Source of the DNA: Microlunatus panaciterrae
GTDB lineage: Bacteria > Actinomycetota > Actinomycetes > Propionibacteriales > Propionibacteriaceae
NCBI RefSeq assembly: GCF_016907535.1
Contig: NZ_JAFBCF010000001.1
Coordinates: forward strand, 2,294,001 to 2,358,000
Length of the DNA stretch: 64,000 nt
Direction of reading: 5' to 3'
The position numbers and the translations under genes are program-made. Under the pieces are notes generated by a model. That model saw nothing but the letters and a program-made list of their open reading frames with translations, ran no database searches and was not told the DNA's origin. Shown here one piece after another: positions 23,720 to 32,630 of the stretch. Numbering within the stretch: the stretch's first letter is position 1; every line of letters begins with the position of its first letter.

Positions 23720-23778
23720 CCCTTCGACAAGCTCAGGGCACGGGGGACAAGCTCAGGGCACGTGGGACAAGCTCAGGG
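23720..23778. repeat. Cluster of CCCTTCGACAAGCTCAGGG repeats (3 copies)
   Basis: One full copy (23720-23738) and two shortened GACAAGCTCAGGG copies (23746-23758, 23766-23778), joined by CACGKGG linkers. These are in the opposite orientation to the cluster at 22.6-22.8 kb. A fading fourth copy runs into the end of the DUF72 gene. Confidence 0.85.
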
Positions 23779-23792
23779 CACGTGGGAGAGTC

Positions 23793-24614
23793 TCATCGCA
23801 CGGGGCTGAGGCGACTCATCAGATTCATCGCGTCGAAGGGCGCATGACCCTTGGCGTCGTTGTCGCAGTAGACGAAGACGTCCTGGCCTGCGGCATGCCA
23901 GCCGGCGACCTTGGTCGCCCAGCAGTCCAGCGCCTCGTCGGTATACCCGCTGGCATAGAGCTCCTCGTGGCCATGCAGTCGCACGTACATGAAGTCGGTG
24001 GTGACCTTCTCGATGATGGGCCACTTGCCCGGGTTGTCGCCGAGCACGGCGGAGATCTGGTACTCCCGCAGCAGGGCAGGGAAGTCGGCCGAGTGGAACG
24101 TGTCGTGCCGGACCTCGAGGGCGTGCCGGATCGGCAGTTCCGGGGCGGTGCTGGTCAGCAGGGCGCGGTCCTCGCCGATCTTGTCGTCGTGCCGGCGGGC
24201 GAGCTCGGCCGCCGCCGCCTGAGTACGAGGGAGCAGGTCGAAGAACCGGGACAACCGGTGGCGGTCGTAACCGAGGTTGGGCGGCAGCTGCCACAACACC
24301 GGGCCGAGCTTGCGACCAAGCGCCAGCACACCGGAGGCGAAGAAGTTGGCCAAGGGTGCCTCGACATCGGACAGCTTCTTCATATGGGTGATGAACCTTG
24401 GCCCCTTGACCGAGAACAGGAAGTCGTCCGGGGTCTGGTCATGCCAAGAGGCGAAGCTGGTCGGCCGCTGCAGCGCATAGAAGGTGCCATTGATCTCGAT
24501 CGAGCTGAGATGCTCGGCGGCATAGGCCAGCTCCTTGCGATGCGGGAGGCCGCGCGGATAGAACGACCCTCGCCAGGGCGGGTAGTTCCAGCCGGAGATG
24601 CCGATGCGGATCAT
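23793..24614 (-). CDS. DUF72 family protein (YecE-like)
   Basis: 273 residues from ATG 24614, with GGGAGG six bases upstream. Seen: RIGISGWNYPPWRGSFYP at the start, then EINGTFYALQRPTSFASW, SVKGPRFITHMKKL, VLWQLPPNL and the C-terminal FVYCDNDAKGHAPFDAM, all hallmarks of the DUF72 TIM-barrel family. The biochemical activity of the family is not established. It is a single gene; its stop lies beside a repeat cluster. It is divergent from dnaX with about 105 bases between. Confidence 0.9.
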   Translation of the reverse strand: MIRIGISGWNYPPWRGSFYPRGLPHRKELAYAAEHLSSIEINGTFYALQRPTSFASWHDQTPDDFLFSVKGPRFITHMKKLSDVEAPLANFFASGVLALGRKLGPVLWQLPPNLGYDRHRLSRFFDLLPRTQAAAAELARRHDDKIGEDRALLTSTAPELPIRHALEVRHDTFHSADFPALLREYQISAVLGDNPGKWPIIEKVTTDFMYVRLHGHEELYASGYTDEALDCWATKVAGWHAAGQDVFVYCDNDAKGHAPFDAMNLMSRLSPVR

Positions 24615-24708
24615 GGTTCCTCCCATTCTGCCGTGGCCCGGCCCCTGCCCGGCCACCACCCGCCCGGCCCAGCGACTGTCCGGCCCAGCGACTGTCCGAC
24701 CCAGCGAC

Positions 24709-24714
24709 TAAGGT
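24709..24714 (+). promoter_or_regulatory. -10 element for dnaX (leaderless)
   Basis: TAAGGT ends six bases before GTG 24721, which favours that start over a GTG at 24733 that has GGAGG upstream. Confidence 0.4.
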
Positions 24715-24720
24715 TCACCT

Positions 24721-26958
24721 GTGGAGGACGCTGTGATCGAAGATGCGCTGGTCGAGCCGAGGGTCGCCCCGTCCGGGGCGCCGCTGGCGCTCTATCGGCG
24801 CTACCGGCCAGACACCTTCGCCGACGTCATCGGCCAGGAGCACGTCACCGAGCCGTTGCAGCGCGCCCTGGCCAACAACCGGGTCAACCATGCGTACCTC
24901 TTCTCCGGGCCGCGGGGCTGTGGCAAGACCACCTCGGCCCGCATCCTGGCTCGGGCGCTCAACTGCGAGCAGGGCCCGGCAGCGGAGCCCTGCGGGACCT
25001 GCGACTCGTGCCAGGACCTCGCCACCGGTGGTCCTGGCAGCATCGACGTGATCGAGATCGACGCCGCCAGCCACGGTGGTGTCGACGACGCCCGCGACCT
25101 GCGGGAGCGCGCCTTCTTCGCCCCGGTCAGCAGCCGCTACAAGGTCTACATCGTCGACGAGGCGCACATGGTGACTCCGGCGGGGTTCAACGCCCTGCTG
25201 AAGCTGGTGGAGGAGCCGCCGCCCCATGTGAAGTTCATCTTCGCCACCACCGAGCCTGAGAAGGTGATCGGCACCATCCGCTCCCGGACCCACCACTACC
25301 CGTTTCGGCTGGTGCCGCCGCGGGTGCTGAGCAGCTATCTGGCCAAGGTCTGCGAGGCCGAAGGGATCGCGGTCGAGGCGGCCGTGCTCCCGCTGGTGGT
25401 GCGCTCCGGTGCTGGGTCCGTACGCGACTCGCTGTCGGTGCTCGACCAGCTGCTGGGCGGCGCCGCCGACACCGGCGTCTCCTACCGGCAGGCAGCGGCC
25501 CTGCTCGGCTACACCCCGGACTCGTTGCTGGACGAGTTCCTCGACGCGTTTGCCGCGGGGGATGCCGGCGGCGTCTTCTCCTGTATCGACAAGGTGATCG
25601 AGGTGGGTCAGGACCCGCGCCGGTTCGGTGAGGACCTGCTGCGGCGGCTGCGGGACCTGGTCATCGTCGCGGCCGTACCCGACGCGTTGAGCAGCGGACT
25701 CGTGGAGGTGTCGGACGACCAGGGGGAACGACTCACCTCCCAGGCCGCCGCGCTGGGGGCCGGTGAACTCACCCGGGCCGCCGAGGTGATCGCCCAGGGG
25801 CTGACCGACATGCGCGGCACCACGGCCCCCCGGCTGCACCTCGAGCTGATGTGTTCGCGGGTGCTGCTGCCCGGCGCCGACGTCGACGACCGCGGCATCC
25901 ACGCCCGGTTGGACCGGCTTGAGCGGCGGATCGGGATGACCGGTACGGGTGCGATCGAGAGCGACGCCCCGATCCTGCTCGGCTCGCCGTCGCCCACCCC
26001 GCAGCGACCTGACCCCACCCGGTCACCGGACTCCGCCAGCCCACAAGATCGGGACGAGCTGCCCGCGGTAGAACGTACGGTCACGCCACCGACGCCGGCC
26101 ACGGAAGCCGCTGCTGGTCAGCGGCGGCAAACCCCGTCCTCGCCGCAGTCGGCGAACGGGGATGTCCCGCCCGCGCAGGCGACCCGGACCAGCCCCGCAC
26201 CAAAGGCAGCCGAACCGACCGGGTCCAGCCAGGCCGCACCGGCGCAGGTGCTTTCGGTGACCGACGTACGCCGGCTCTGGCCGGAGGTGCTGGAAGAGGT
26301 CAAGAGCAAGCGGCGCTTCACCTGGATCCTGCTCAGTCAGAACGCGCACGTCGCCGACGTCAGCAATGGCACCCTCGTGCTGGCGATGCCCAACGTCGGA
26401 GCCAGAGACAGCTTCGCCAAGGGCGGCAGCGAGGACATCCTGCGGGAAGCGCTGGTCGTGGTGCTCGGAGCGGACCTCAAGATTGACGCCATCGTCGAGT
26501 CGGGTGCCGGCCAGGGGCGCACCGGCCCGTCGGCCGCCCCGGCTGCGCCGCAGCCGGTAGCTGACGCGGCCGCCGCCTCGTGGCGCACCATGCCCGAGAC
26601 CGCCCCGGCCGCCGGTGAGACAGCTGAGCCGATCCGCGAGGAGACGCCACCCTGGGATGTGCCCGGCCGCTCGGAGGCCGCCCAGCCGGCTGGTCCACAC
26701 GCTGCCTCCCGCCAGCCGCCGGGTGCGCCCACGTCTCCGATGGACCCGGCCCTCAAGCAACACCCCCTCAAGGAACACCTGCGCCAGAGCATCCGGCCCA
26801 CCCGAACCGGACCGCCGGCCGAGGAGGGCGTGGACGACCGTGACGCCGCCGTCGACCGCAACGACACCGATCTGGAGGAGAACTCCGAGTCGCACACCGA
26901 GCTGCTGGCCAGGCATCTCGGCGCGGAGATCATCGCTGAAGAGGACCATGGCGCATAG
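24721..26958 (+). CDS. dnaX: DNA polymerase III subunits gamma and tau
   Basis: 745 residues, the clamp-loader ATPase that assembles the replisome. Seen: [18 protein letters not shown], Walker [12 protein letters not shown] (about residue 63), the zinc ligands [16 protein letters not shown], Walker B VDEAH (about 146) and the sensor region [11 protein letters not shown]. Domain III follows; a Pro/Ala-rich linker runs from about 420 to 510; then a conserved tau-like domain ([20 protein letters not shown]) and an acidic tail. Starts at GTG 24721 (leaderless box) or GTG 24733 (ribosome site). It leads the classic dnaX-ybaB-recR group. Confidence 0.95.
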   Translation: MEDAVIEDALVEPRVAPSGAPLALYRRYRPDTFADVIGQEHVTEPLQRALANNRVNHAYLFSGPRGCGKTTSARILARALNCEQGPAAEPCGTCDSCQDLATGGPGSIDVIEIDAASHGGVDDARDLRERAFFAPVSSRYKVYIVDEAHMVTPAGFNALLKLVEEPPPHVKFIFATTEPEKVIGTIRSRTHHYPFRLVPPRVLSSYLAKVCEAEGIAVEAAVLPLVVRSGAGSVRDSLSVLDQLLGGAADTGVSYRQAAALLGYTPDSLLDEFLDAFAAGDAGGVFSCIDKVIEVGQDPRRFGEDLLRRLRDLVIVAAVPDALSSGLVEVSDDQGERLTSQAAALGAGELTRAAEVIAQGLTDMRGTTAPRLHLELMCSRVLLPGADVDDRGIHARLDRLERRIGMTGTGAIESDAPILLGSPSPTPQRPDPTRSPDSASPQDRDELPAVERTVTPPTPATEAAAGQRRQTPSSPQSANGDVPPAQATRTSPAPKAAEPTGSSQAAPAQVLSVTDVRRLWPEVLEEVKSKRRFTWILLSQNAHVADVSNGTLVLAMPNVGARDSFAKGGSEDILREALVVVLGADLKIDAIVESGAGQGRTGPSAAPAAPQPVADAAAASWRTMPETAPAAGETAEPIREETPPWDVPGRSEAAQPAGPHAASRQPPGAPTSPMDPALKQHPLKEHLRQSIRPTRTGPPAEEGVDDRDAAVDRNDTDLEENSESHTELLARHLGAEIIAEEDHGA

Positions 26959-27017
26959 GCTTGCCAGCGAACCCTTCGAGGGCGATGGCTCTCGACCCCG
27001 ATCACGAGGAGTATCCG

Positions 27018-27335
27018 ATGATTCCCGGCAACGGAGACATGTCCGGTCTGATGGCGCAGGCGCAGGCGATGCAGCAGCAACTGCTGAACGCCCAGCAGGA
27101 GCTGGCCGAGACGGAGGTCGAGGGTTCGGCCGGTGGTGACCTTGTCACAGCGACGGTCACCGGCGCCGGCGAGCTGGTCGCGCTGACGATCAAGCCGGAA
27201 GCGGTGGACCCCGAGGACACCGAGACGCTGGCCGACCTCGTCCTCGCTGCGGTCCGCGACGCGAGCAGCAAGTCCCAGGCGTTGGCTGCCGCCAAGCTCG
27301 GCCCGATGGCCGGCGGCATGGGTCTGCCGTTCTGA
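27018..27335 (+). CDS. YbaB/EbfC family nucleoid-associated protein
   Basis: 105 residues from ATG 27018, with GAGGAG six bases upstream. Seen: [20 protein letters not shown], then [20 protein letters not shown] and the Gly/Met-rich end [11 protein letters not shown]. It is a small dimeric DNA-binding protein that coats the nucleoid; the position between dnaX and recR is conserved across bacteria. The 59-base gap from dnaX lacks a terminator, so it is probably co-transcribed. Confidence 0.93.
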   Translation: MIPGNGDMSGLMAQAQAMQQQLLNAQQELAETEVEGSAGGDLVTATVTGAGELVALTIKPEAVDPEDTETLADLVLAAVRDASSKSQALAAAKLGPMAGGMGLPF

Positions 27336-27376
27336 TCGAGCCAGGCCCAAGATCGACGCAAGACTGAGGAGAACAC

Positions 27377-27976
27377 GTGTACGAAGGTCCGGTCCAGGAT
27401 CTCATCGACGAGCTCGGGCGGCTGCCCGGGATCGGACCGAAGAGCGCCCAGCGGATCGCCTTCCACATCCTGTCTGCCGATGCGGACGACGTGATGCGGC
27501 TGTCGAACATCCTCCGGGAGGTGAAGGCCACGGTGAAGTTCTGCGAGTCCTGCTTCAACGTCGCCGAGGACACCCAATGCCGCATCTGCCGTGACCCGCG
27601 GCGCGACCAGACGATGATCTGTGTGGTCGAGGAGTCCAAGGATGTCGTCGCGGTGGAGCGGACCCGTGAGTTCAGGGGCCGCTACCACGTCCTCGGTGGC
27701 GCCATCAGTCCGATCGACGGCATCGGACCGGGCGACCTCAAGGTCCGTGAGCTCTGCACCCGACTGGCCGACGGCACCGTGACGGAGGTGATCTTGGCGA
27801 CCGACCCCAACCTCGAGGGGGAGGCGACCGCCACCTATCTCAGTCGGTTGCTGCTCCCGATGGGGGTCAAGGTCAGTCGGCTGGCCAGCGGGCTGCCGGT
27901 CGGCGGTGACCTGGAGTACGCCGACGAGATCACCCTCGGCCGCGCGTTCGAGGGTCGACGCTTCGTCGACGCCTAG
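27377..27976 (+). CDS. recR: Recombination mediator protein RecR
   Basis: 199 residues, start GTG 27377 with GAGGAG seven bases upstream. Seen: the helix-hairpin-helix [20 protein letters not shown], the C4 zinc site [16 protein letters not shown], and the Toprim domain [12 protein letters not shown], then [19 protein letters not shown]. It loads RecA at single-strand gaps with RecO/RecF. It is the last gene of the dnaX group and convergent with a VOC-family gene ten bases beyond. Confidence 0.96.
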   Translation: MYEGPVQDLIDELGRLPGIGPKSAQRIAFHILSADADDVMRLSNILREVKATVKFCESCFNVAEDTQCRICRDPRRDQTMICVVEESKDVVAVERTREFRGRYHVLGGAISPIDGIGPGDLKVRELCTRLADGTVTEVILATDPNLEGEATATYLSRLLLPMGVKVSRLASGLPVGGDLEYADEITLGRAFEGRRFVDA

Positions 27977-27986
27977 CCCGTACGGG

Positions 27987-28415
27987 TCAGGCGTCGCCCC
28001 GGCTGGAGATGTGCCAGCGGTGGCCGTAGGGATCCACCACCCAGCCGGCGCGGGTACCTTCGACCGGGCCGGCCTCGACCGGCCGCTCGATCGTGGCTCC
28101 GTGTTCGGCCAGCCGTTCGACCAGCGCGTCGGCGTCGGCCACCTCGATGGCCAGCGACACCGAGAAACCGCCCAGTGTGGCCGGACTTCGGACGTTCAGT
28201 GAGGGCCACTCGTCGGAGAGGAAGAAGCGCGCTCCGCCGATGGTGAACTCGGCATGGGCGATCAGACCGCCCTCATCCATCCGCATCACCTCGCGGGCTC
28301 CGAAGGCCCTGGCGTAGAAGTCGAGGGCCTCGCCACCCCCAGCCACTGCCAGATAGGGAACCACTGTCCGTGGGAGCTCCTCGGTCGGCTCGGTGCCGAC
28401 ATGCTGCTCTGCCAT
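27987..28415 (-). CDS. VOC superfamily protein (PhnB/glyoxalase-like)
   Basis: 142 residues from ATG 28415 (AAGGA seven bases upstream; an ATG six bases earlier is too close to it). Seen: VVPYLAVAGGGEALDFYARA, then FTIGGARFFLSDEWP and WVVDPYGHRWHISSR, a paired beta-alpha-beta-beta-beta fold of the vicinal oxygen chelate superfamily. The metal ligands usual in glyoxalase I are only partly kept, so function (bleomycin-type binding, epimerase or dioxygenase) is open. Confidence 0.85.
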   Translation of the reverse strand: MAEQHVGTEPTEELPRTVVPYLAVAGGGEALDFYARAFGAREVMRMDEGGLIAHAEFTIGGARFFLSDEWPSLNVRSPATLGGFSVSLAIEVADADALVERLAEHGATIERPVEAGPVEGTRAGWVVDPYGHRWHISSRGDA

Positions 28416-28543
28416 GATCATTCCTTCCCAAGGGACGAGCCCGCGGGCCGCGGTGGGCCCGGATCGCCTTTCATGATCATGATCTGGGCCGCGACGCCCG
28501 GTGCCATCACCCTAGGCCTTCCAGGGGTGGGCAGGATAGGGCC

Positions 28544-28855
28544 ATGCCGTCTTTCCGCTGCATGATCCCGATCTTCGACGTCCGACCCGGACATGCGCCC
28601 GAGGAGGTCATGGAGGCGGCGCTGGAGGGCATCGGCAGCGTCCATCACCTGGAGGCGAACGGCCTCGAAATCGTCGGCGCTGTCCCGGTGATCACCGTGC
28701 GGTTCCTGGTCGAAGCCTCCACCCGAGCTGAGGAGGACGCCCTGGCCCGGCGTGCGGCGGTGGTGCTGGCAGAGTCGGTGGATGTCGTCGCCAGCCACGG
28801 CGCGGTGCGGATCACCCGCCGGGTCAAGGGACGGTGGGTCGGGATCATTCCCTGA
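28544..28855 (+). CDS. Hypothetical protein, 103 aa
   Basis: Starts MPSFRCMIPIFDVRPGHAPE at ATG 28544, with no strong ribosome site. The sequence alternates strands and helices (VITVRFLVEASTRAEEDALA, then VDVVASHGAVRITRRVKGRW), suggesting a small ferredoxin-like alpha/beta fold. No catalytic motif or signal peptide. It is a single gene between a VOC protein and TetR regulator, convergent with the latter by 14 bases. Family not recognised. Confidence 0.6.
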   Translation: MPSFRCMIPIFDVRPGHAPEEVMEAALEGIGSVHHLEANGLEIVGAVPVITVRFLVEASTRAEEDALARRAAVVLAESVDVVASHGAVRITRRVKGRWVGIIP

Positions 28856-28869
28856 CCCGCAGTGGACGG

Positions 28870-29529
28870 CTAACGGCCCGGATCGGAGCCTTCCAGCGGG
28901 CGGGTGATCGTCTCCAGGAAGGCCGTCATCAGGTCGAAGGATGTCGCGTCCGACTCCGCTGTCCGCGGACGCAACAGGGAGCGGACCATGCTGTCCTCGT
29001 ACAGCGCGGTGATCATGGCGATCGCCGACTCCACCGGTATCGTGAACTCCCGCTCGACGGAGGCCAGCGCATCCATGATCACTTGCGTGACCTCGGCGAT
29101 GGAGCGCTCCTCGAAGGCGAGGAACTCCTCGGTGATGTCCGGGTTGCGGATGGCATAGAGGCGGAGCTCGCGCTGGGCCAGGATCGAGCTGCGGTCGGCC
29201 GGCTGCGCCTGGGCGAAGGCGTTGATGGTCATCGCCATCCTGGTGTTCGAGGTGTAGTCCTCGCCGGGGTCACGGGTGAGGATCGTGTCGATGGCAGCCT
29301 GGGCGCGGGCGATCTGTTGCTTGGCCTCCCGTTCCAGCAGGGCCAGCACCAGCTCGTCGCGGGAGGCGAAGTTGGAGTAGAAGGCGCCACGGGTGAACTG
29401 TGCCTGCTCACAGATCTCTTCCACGCTGGCCCCCAGAATGCCCTTCTCGGCGAAGACGAAGACAGCCGCGTCCAGCAGCTTGTCGCGCGTCTCTGCCCTG
29501 CGGCGGGTGAGGTGCGGAGCCTCGGTCAC
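28870..29529 (-). CDS. TetR-family transcriptional regulator
   Basis: 219 residues, start GTG 29529. The N-terminal HTH is clear: LLDAAVFVFAEKGILGASVE then QFTRGAFYSNFASRDELVLA. The C-terminal part (residues ~60-219) is the helical ligand/dimer domain. It is divergent from the MMPL-YhgE operon, and the space between holds several ACAGTACTG/ATACA..TGTAT palindromes, so it most likely represses that operon and itself, releasing when an exported compound binds. Confidence 0.93.
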   Translation of the reverse strand: MTEAPHLTRRRAETRDKLLDAAVFVFAEKGILGASVEEICEQAQFTRGAFYSNFASRDELVLALLEREAKQQIARAQAAIDTILTRDPGEDYTSNTRMAMTINAFAQAQPADRSSILAQRELRLYAIRNPDITEEFLAFEERSIAEVTQVIMDALASVEREFTIPVESAIAMITALYEDSMVRSLLRPRTAESDATSFDLMTAFLETITRPLEGSDPGR

Positions 29530-29604
29530 GATCGGAACACCCCCTCGGATGCTGTCGGGCGCCGGTGGTGCGAGGGCGCCGTGATGAACGTCGCACAGGC
29601 TAGC

Positions 29605-29659
29605 GCTGTACTGACCTGCACGATTCGCATACAGTACTGCATCGAATACAGTTATGTAT
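29605..29659. promoter_or_regulatory. Operator/promoter region between tetR and the MMPL operon
   Basis: Three related palindromes in 55 bases: CTGTACTGA (29607-29615 area), CAGTACTG (29632-29639, within ATACAGTACTGCAT) and ATACA-GTTA-TGTAT (29646-29659). The AT-rich patch also supplies candidate -10 boxes for both directions. Expected binding site of the TetR protein. Confidence 0.55.
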
Positions 29660-29716
29660 CCAACCGTGGCCGCCGACCCGTCGGATGGTCGCCGCGGCCC
29701 GAACAGGAGATAGCCC

Positions 29717-32566
29717 GTGTCATCGTTCTTGTACCGGCTCGGCCGCGCCGCCTACCGCCGCCGCGGACTCACCCTCGGCGCCTGGCTGGTCGTGCTGATC
29801 GTGGTGGGTGGAGCCGCCGGTGCGTTCTCCAAGGCCTTCGACGACGCGTTCACGCTGCCCGGCACCCAGTCCCAGCAAGCCCTCGACTCGATGCGGCTGA
29901 CCTTCCCGCAGATGAGCGGCGCCAGCGGCCAGCTGATCTTCGTCGCTCCGTCGGGTCAGTCGGCCCGCAGCGCCGGGCTCCGCGCCGAGGTCGAGCGGAC
30001 CGTCAAGGACATCCGCGCGGTGCCCCAGGTGGACACGGTCGTGTCACCGTATGACCCGCTGATCTCCGGCGCCGTCTCCGCAGACGACTCGGCTGCGATG
30101 GTCAGCGTCCAGTTCGACACCCAGATGCAGAATGTCACCGAGTCCACCAAGTCCCGGCTGGAACACCTGGCAGCCGATCTTCAACAGCGGGTCCCCGGAT
30201 CCACAGCGCAGGTCGGGGGCGAGATCTACACCCAGACCGGGGTTCAACTCAGCATCGTCGAGGTCATCGGGGTCGCCGTGGCCCTGGTCGTACTGCTGCT
30301 GACCCTCGGCTCCTTCCGAGCGGCCGGAATGCCGTTGGCGACCGCCCTGCTGGGGGTGGCCATCTCGATGGGCCTGATCGTGTTCTCCACCGCGGTGGCG
30401 AAGGTCAACTCCACCACCCCGATGCTGGCTCTGATGCTCGGACTGGCCGTCGGGATCGACTACTCGCTGTTCATCGTTTCGCGCCACCGCGACCAGCTGG
30501 CCTCCGGGATGGACCCCGAGGAGTCCGCCGCCCAGTCGGTGGCTACTGCCGGATCGGCGGTGGTGTTCGCCGGGCTGACGGTGATGATCGCCCTGGCCGG
30601 GCTGTCGGTCGCCGGGATCCCGTTCCTCGGCACGATGGGCGTCGCCGCGGCGGTCGCCGTCGCCATCGCGGTGATGATCGCCCTCACCCTGCTGCCCGCC
30701 CTGCTGGGTTTCGCCGGCGGCCGGCTGCCGCCCCGTTCGCGTACGCCGAAGACCCGCAGTCTGGCGCGGCGAGGGTCGGCGGGTCTCCCTCTGTCGGAGC
30801 CAAGGACGCCGGCCCGGACCAGGTTCGCGCTCGCCTGGGTACAGGCGGTGACCCGGTGGCCGGTCGCCACTGTCGTGCTCGTCATCGTCGCTCTCGGGGC
30901 ATTGGCCATCCCGGCCGGCTCGCTGCGGCTGGCCCTGCCCAACAACGGCACCCAGGCGGCCGGCACCCCGGCCCGGGTCACCTACGACCTGGTGACCGAT
31001 CACTTCGGCGAGGGCTACAACGGGCCGCTGATCGTCACCGCTGACATCATCCAGAGCACCGACCCTCTGGGCCTGATGAAGAGTCTGGCGGCGGAGATCA
31101 GGAAGCTTCCCGGCGTGGTCCAGGTGCCGCTGGCGACGCCCAACCGGTCCGCTGACACGGGCATCATCCAGGTGATCCCGGCTGCGGGGCCCAGCTCGTC
31201 CGAGACCCAGGATCTCGTCAACCGGATCCGGGCGATGGCCCCCGAGTTCAACGACCGCTACGGGGTGGACATCGCCGTGACGGGGGCCACCGCCATGCAG
31301 ATCGACGTGTCCACGCGACTGGCGCTGGCGTTGGTGCCCTTCGCGGTGCTGGTGGTGGGCCTGTCGCTGATCCTGCTCACCATGGTGTTCCGCTCGATCG
31401 CCGTCCCGCTCAAGGCGACCGTCGGCTACCTGCTGAGCGTGGGGGCGGCTTTCGGGACGGTGGCGCTCGTGTTCGAGAAGGGCTGGCTCAACGGGCTGCT
31501 GAACGTGGACCAGACCGGACCGGTGATCTCCTTCCTGCCGATCATCCTGATGGGGGTCCTGTTCGGGCTGGCGATGGACTATGAGGTCTTCCTGGTCTCG
31601 CGGATGCGGGAGAACTACGTGCACAGTGGCCACTTTGCCCCCCACGAGCGCGCCCGGCATGCGGTCGAGTCCGGCTTCACCTCCTCGGCCAAGGTTGTCG
31701 TCGCCGCTGCTGTGATCATGTTCTCGGTGTTCGCCGCCTTCGTGCCGGAGGGCGAGGCGACCATCAAGTCGATCGCTCTCGGGCTGGCTGTCGGGGTGTT
31801 CGTGGACGCCTTCGTGGTGCGGATGACGTTGGTCCCCGCCGTGCTCGCCCTGCTCGGGCCGAAAGCCTGGTACCTGCCCCGGTGGCTGGACCGGATCCTG
31901 CCCACCTTCGACGTCGAGGGCGAGTCGTTGCAGCACCAGCTGGCGCTGGCCGACTGGCCGCGTCCGGCGGACGACCACGCCGTCTATGCCGAGGGCGTCG
32001 GCGTCGAAGGCCGCAAGGGTGGGCTCTTCAGCAAGGTCGACGTCGGTCTCCGCCCCGGTGAGCTGCTGGTGGTCGAGGATGCGTCCGCCACCGCCAAGAC
32101 CGCACTCCTGCTGGCCCTGGTCGGACGGCTCAAGATCGACTCGGGCCAGGTCAAGGTCGCCGGCCTGGTGTTGCCCGAGCAGGCCGGCCTGGTCCGGCGC
32201 CGAACCGCGTACATCGACGGCCGGGACGAGGCGGCCTTTGAGCGCCGACTGGCCGCGGCCCGGCGCGCCGGTGCCCGGGTGATCGTCATCGACGACGCCG
32301 ACGAGGTGAGGAGCGACACCGCCCGCGCCGCCCTGGCGGAGTTGGTGTCCCCGGCCAGCGGCGACGCAGCGCCAGCGGACGCGGTGGCCCCGCTCGACGG
32401 CGCCCCTGCCGTGCTGCTCGGCGTCGTCCACCGCAGCGCGGTCGCGGACCTGGTGCCCGACTCGGCGTGGCAGTTGGTGCTCGCACCGCCACCCGACCCG
32501 AGCCTGGGCGACGTACCGGCAGGCCGCTCCGGCGCCTCGCTTGCCGCCGGGCCTGGCCACCACTGA
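29717..32566 (+). CDS. MMPL/RND-family exporter with a fused degenerate ABC-ATPase-like domain
   Basis: 949 residues, start GTG 29717 with AGGAG upstream. Residues ~1-735 are a standard MMPL permease: a signal-anchor helix, an external porter loop (PGTQSQQALDSMRLTFPQMS), helices 2-6 with GLAVGIDYSLFIVSRHRDQL, and a second half with GLAMDYEVFLVSRMRENYV. From about residue 755 a cytoplasmic domain resembles an ABC nucleotide-binding domain (SKVDVGLRPGELLVVEDASA, ALLLALVGRLKIDSGQVKVAG) with a Walker-B-like VIVIDDADEV. The Walker A glycines are lost (DASATAKT) and no LSGGQ signature is seen, so it is probably not an ATPase. Likely exports lipids or amphiphiles with the downstream Pip protein. Confidence 0.85.
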   Translation: MSSFLYRLGRAAYRRRGLTLGAWLVVLIVVGGAAGAFSKAFDDAFTLPGTQSQQALDSMRLTFPQMSGASGQLIFVAPSGQSARSAGLRAEVERTVKDIRAVPQVDTVVSPYDPLISGAVSADDSAAMVSVQFDTQMQNVTESTKSRLEHLAADLQQRVPGSTAQVGGEIYTQTGVQLSIVEVIGVAVALVVLLLTLGSFRAAGMPLATALLGVAISMGLIVFSTAVAKVNSTTPMLALMLGLAVGIDYSLFIVSRHRDQLASGMDPEESAAQSVATAGSAVVFAGLTVMIALAGLSVAGIPFLGTMGVAAAVAVAIAVMIALTLLPALLGFAGGRLPPRSRTPKTRSLARRGSAGLPLSEPRTPARTRFALAWVQAVTRWPVATVVLVIVALGALAIPAGSLRLALPNNGTQAAGTPARVTYDLVTDHFGEGYNGPLIVTADIIQSTDPLGLMKSLAAEIRKLPGVVQVPLATPNRSADTGIIQVIPAAGPSSSETQDLVNRIRAMAPEFNDRYGVDIAVTGATAMQIDVSTRLALALVPFAVLVVGLSLILLTMVFRSIAVPLKATVGYLLSVGAAFGTVALVFEKGWLNGLLNVDQTGPVISFLPIILMGVLFGLAMDYEVFLVSRMRENYVHSGHFAPHERARHAVESGFTSSAKVVVAAAVIMFSVFAAFVPEGEATIKSIALGLAVGVFVDAFVVRMTLVPAVLALLGPKAWYLPRWLDRILPTFDVEGESLQHQLALADWPRPADDHAVYAEGVGVEGRKGGLFSKVDVGLRPGELLVVEDASATAKTALLLALVGRLKIDSGQVKVAGLVLPEQAGLVRRRTAYIDGRDEAAFERRLAAARRAGARVIVIDDADEVRSDTARAALAELVSPASGDAAPADAVAPLDGAPAVLLGVVHRSAVADLVPDSAWQLVLAPPPDPSLGDVPAGRSGASLAAGPGHH

Positions 32567-32630
32567 GCCGCGCGGTAACTCCGACAGCACCGAACCCAGT
32601 CCGACCGAACCAAGAGGGATCCTCAACCAC

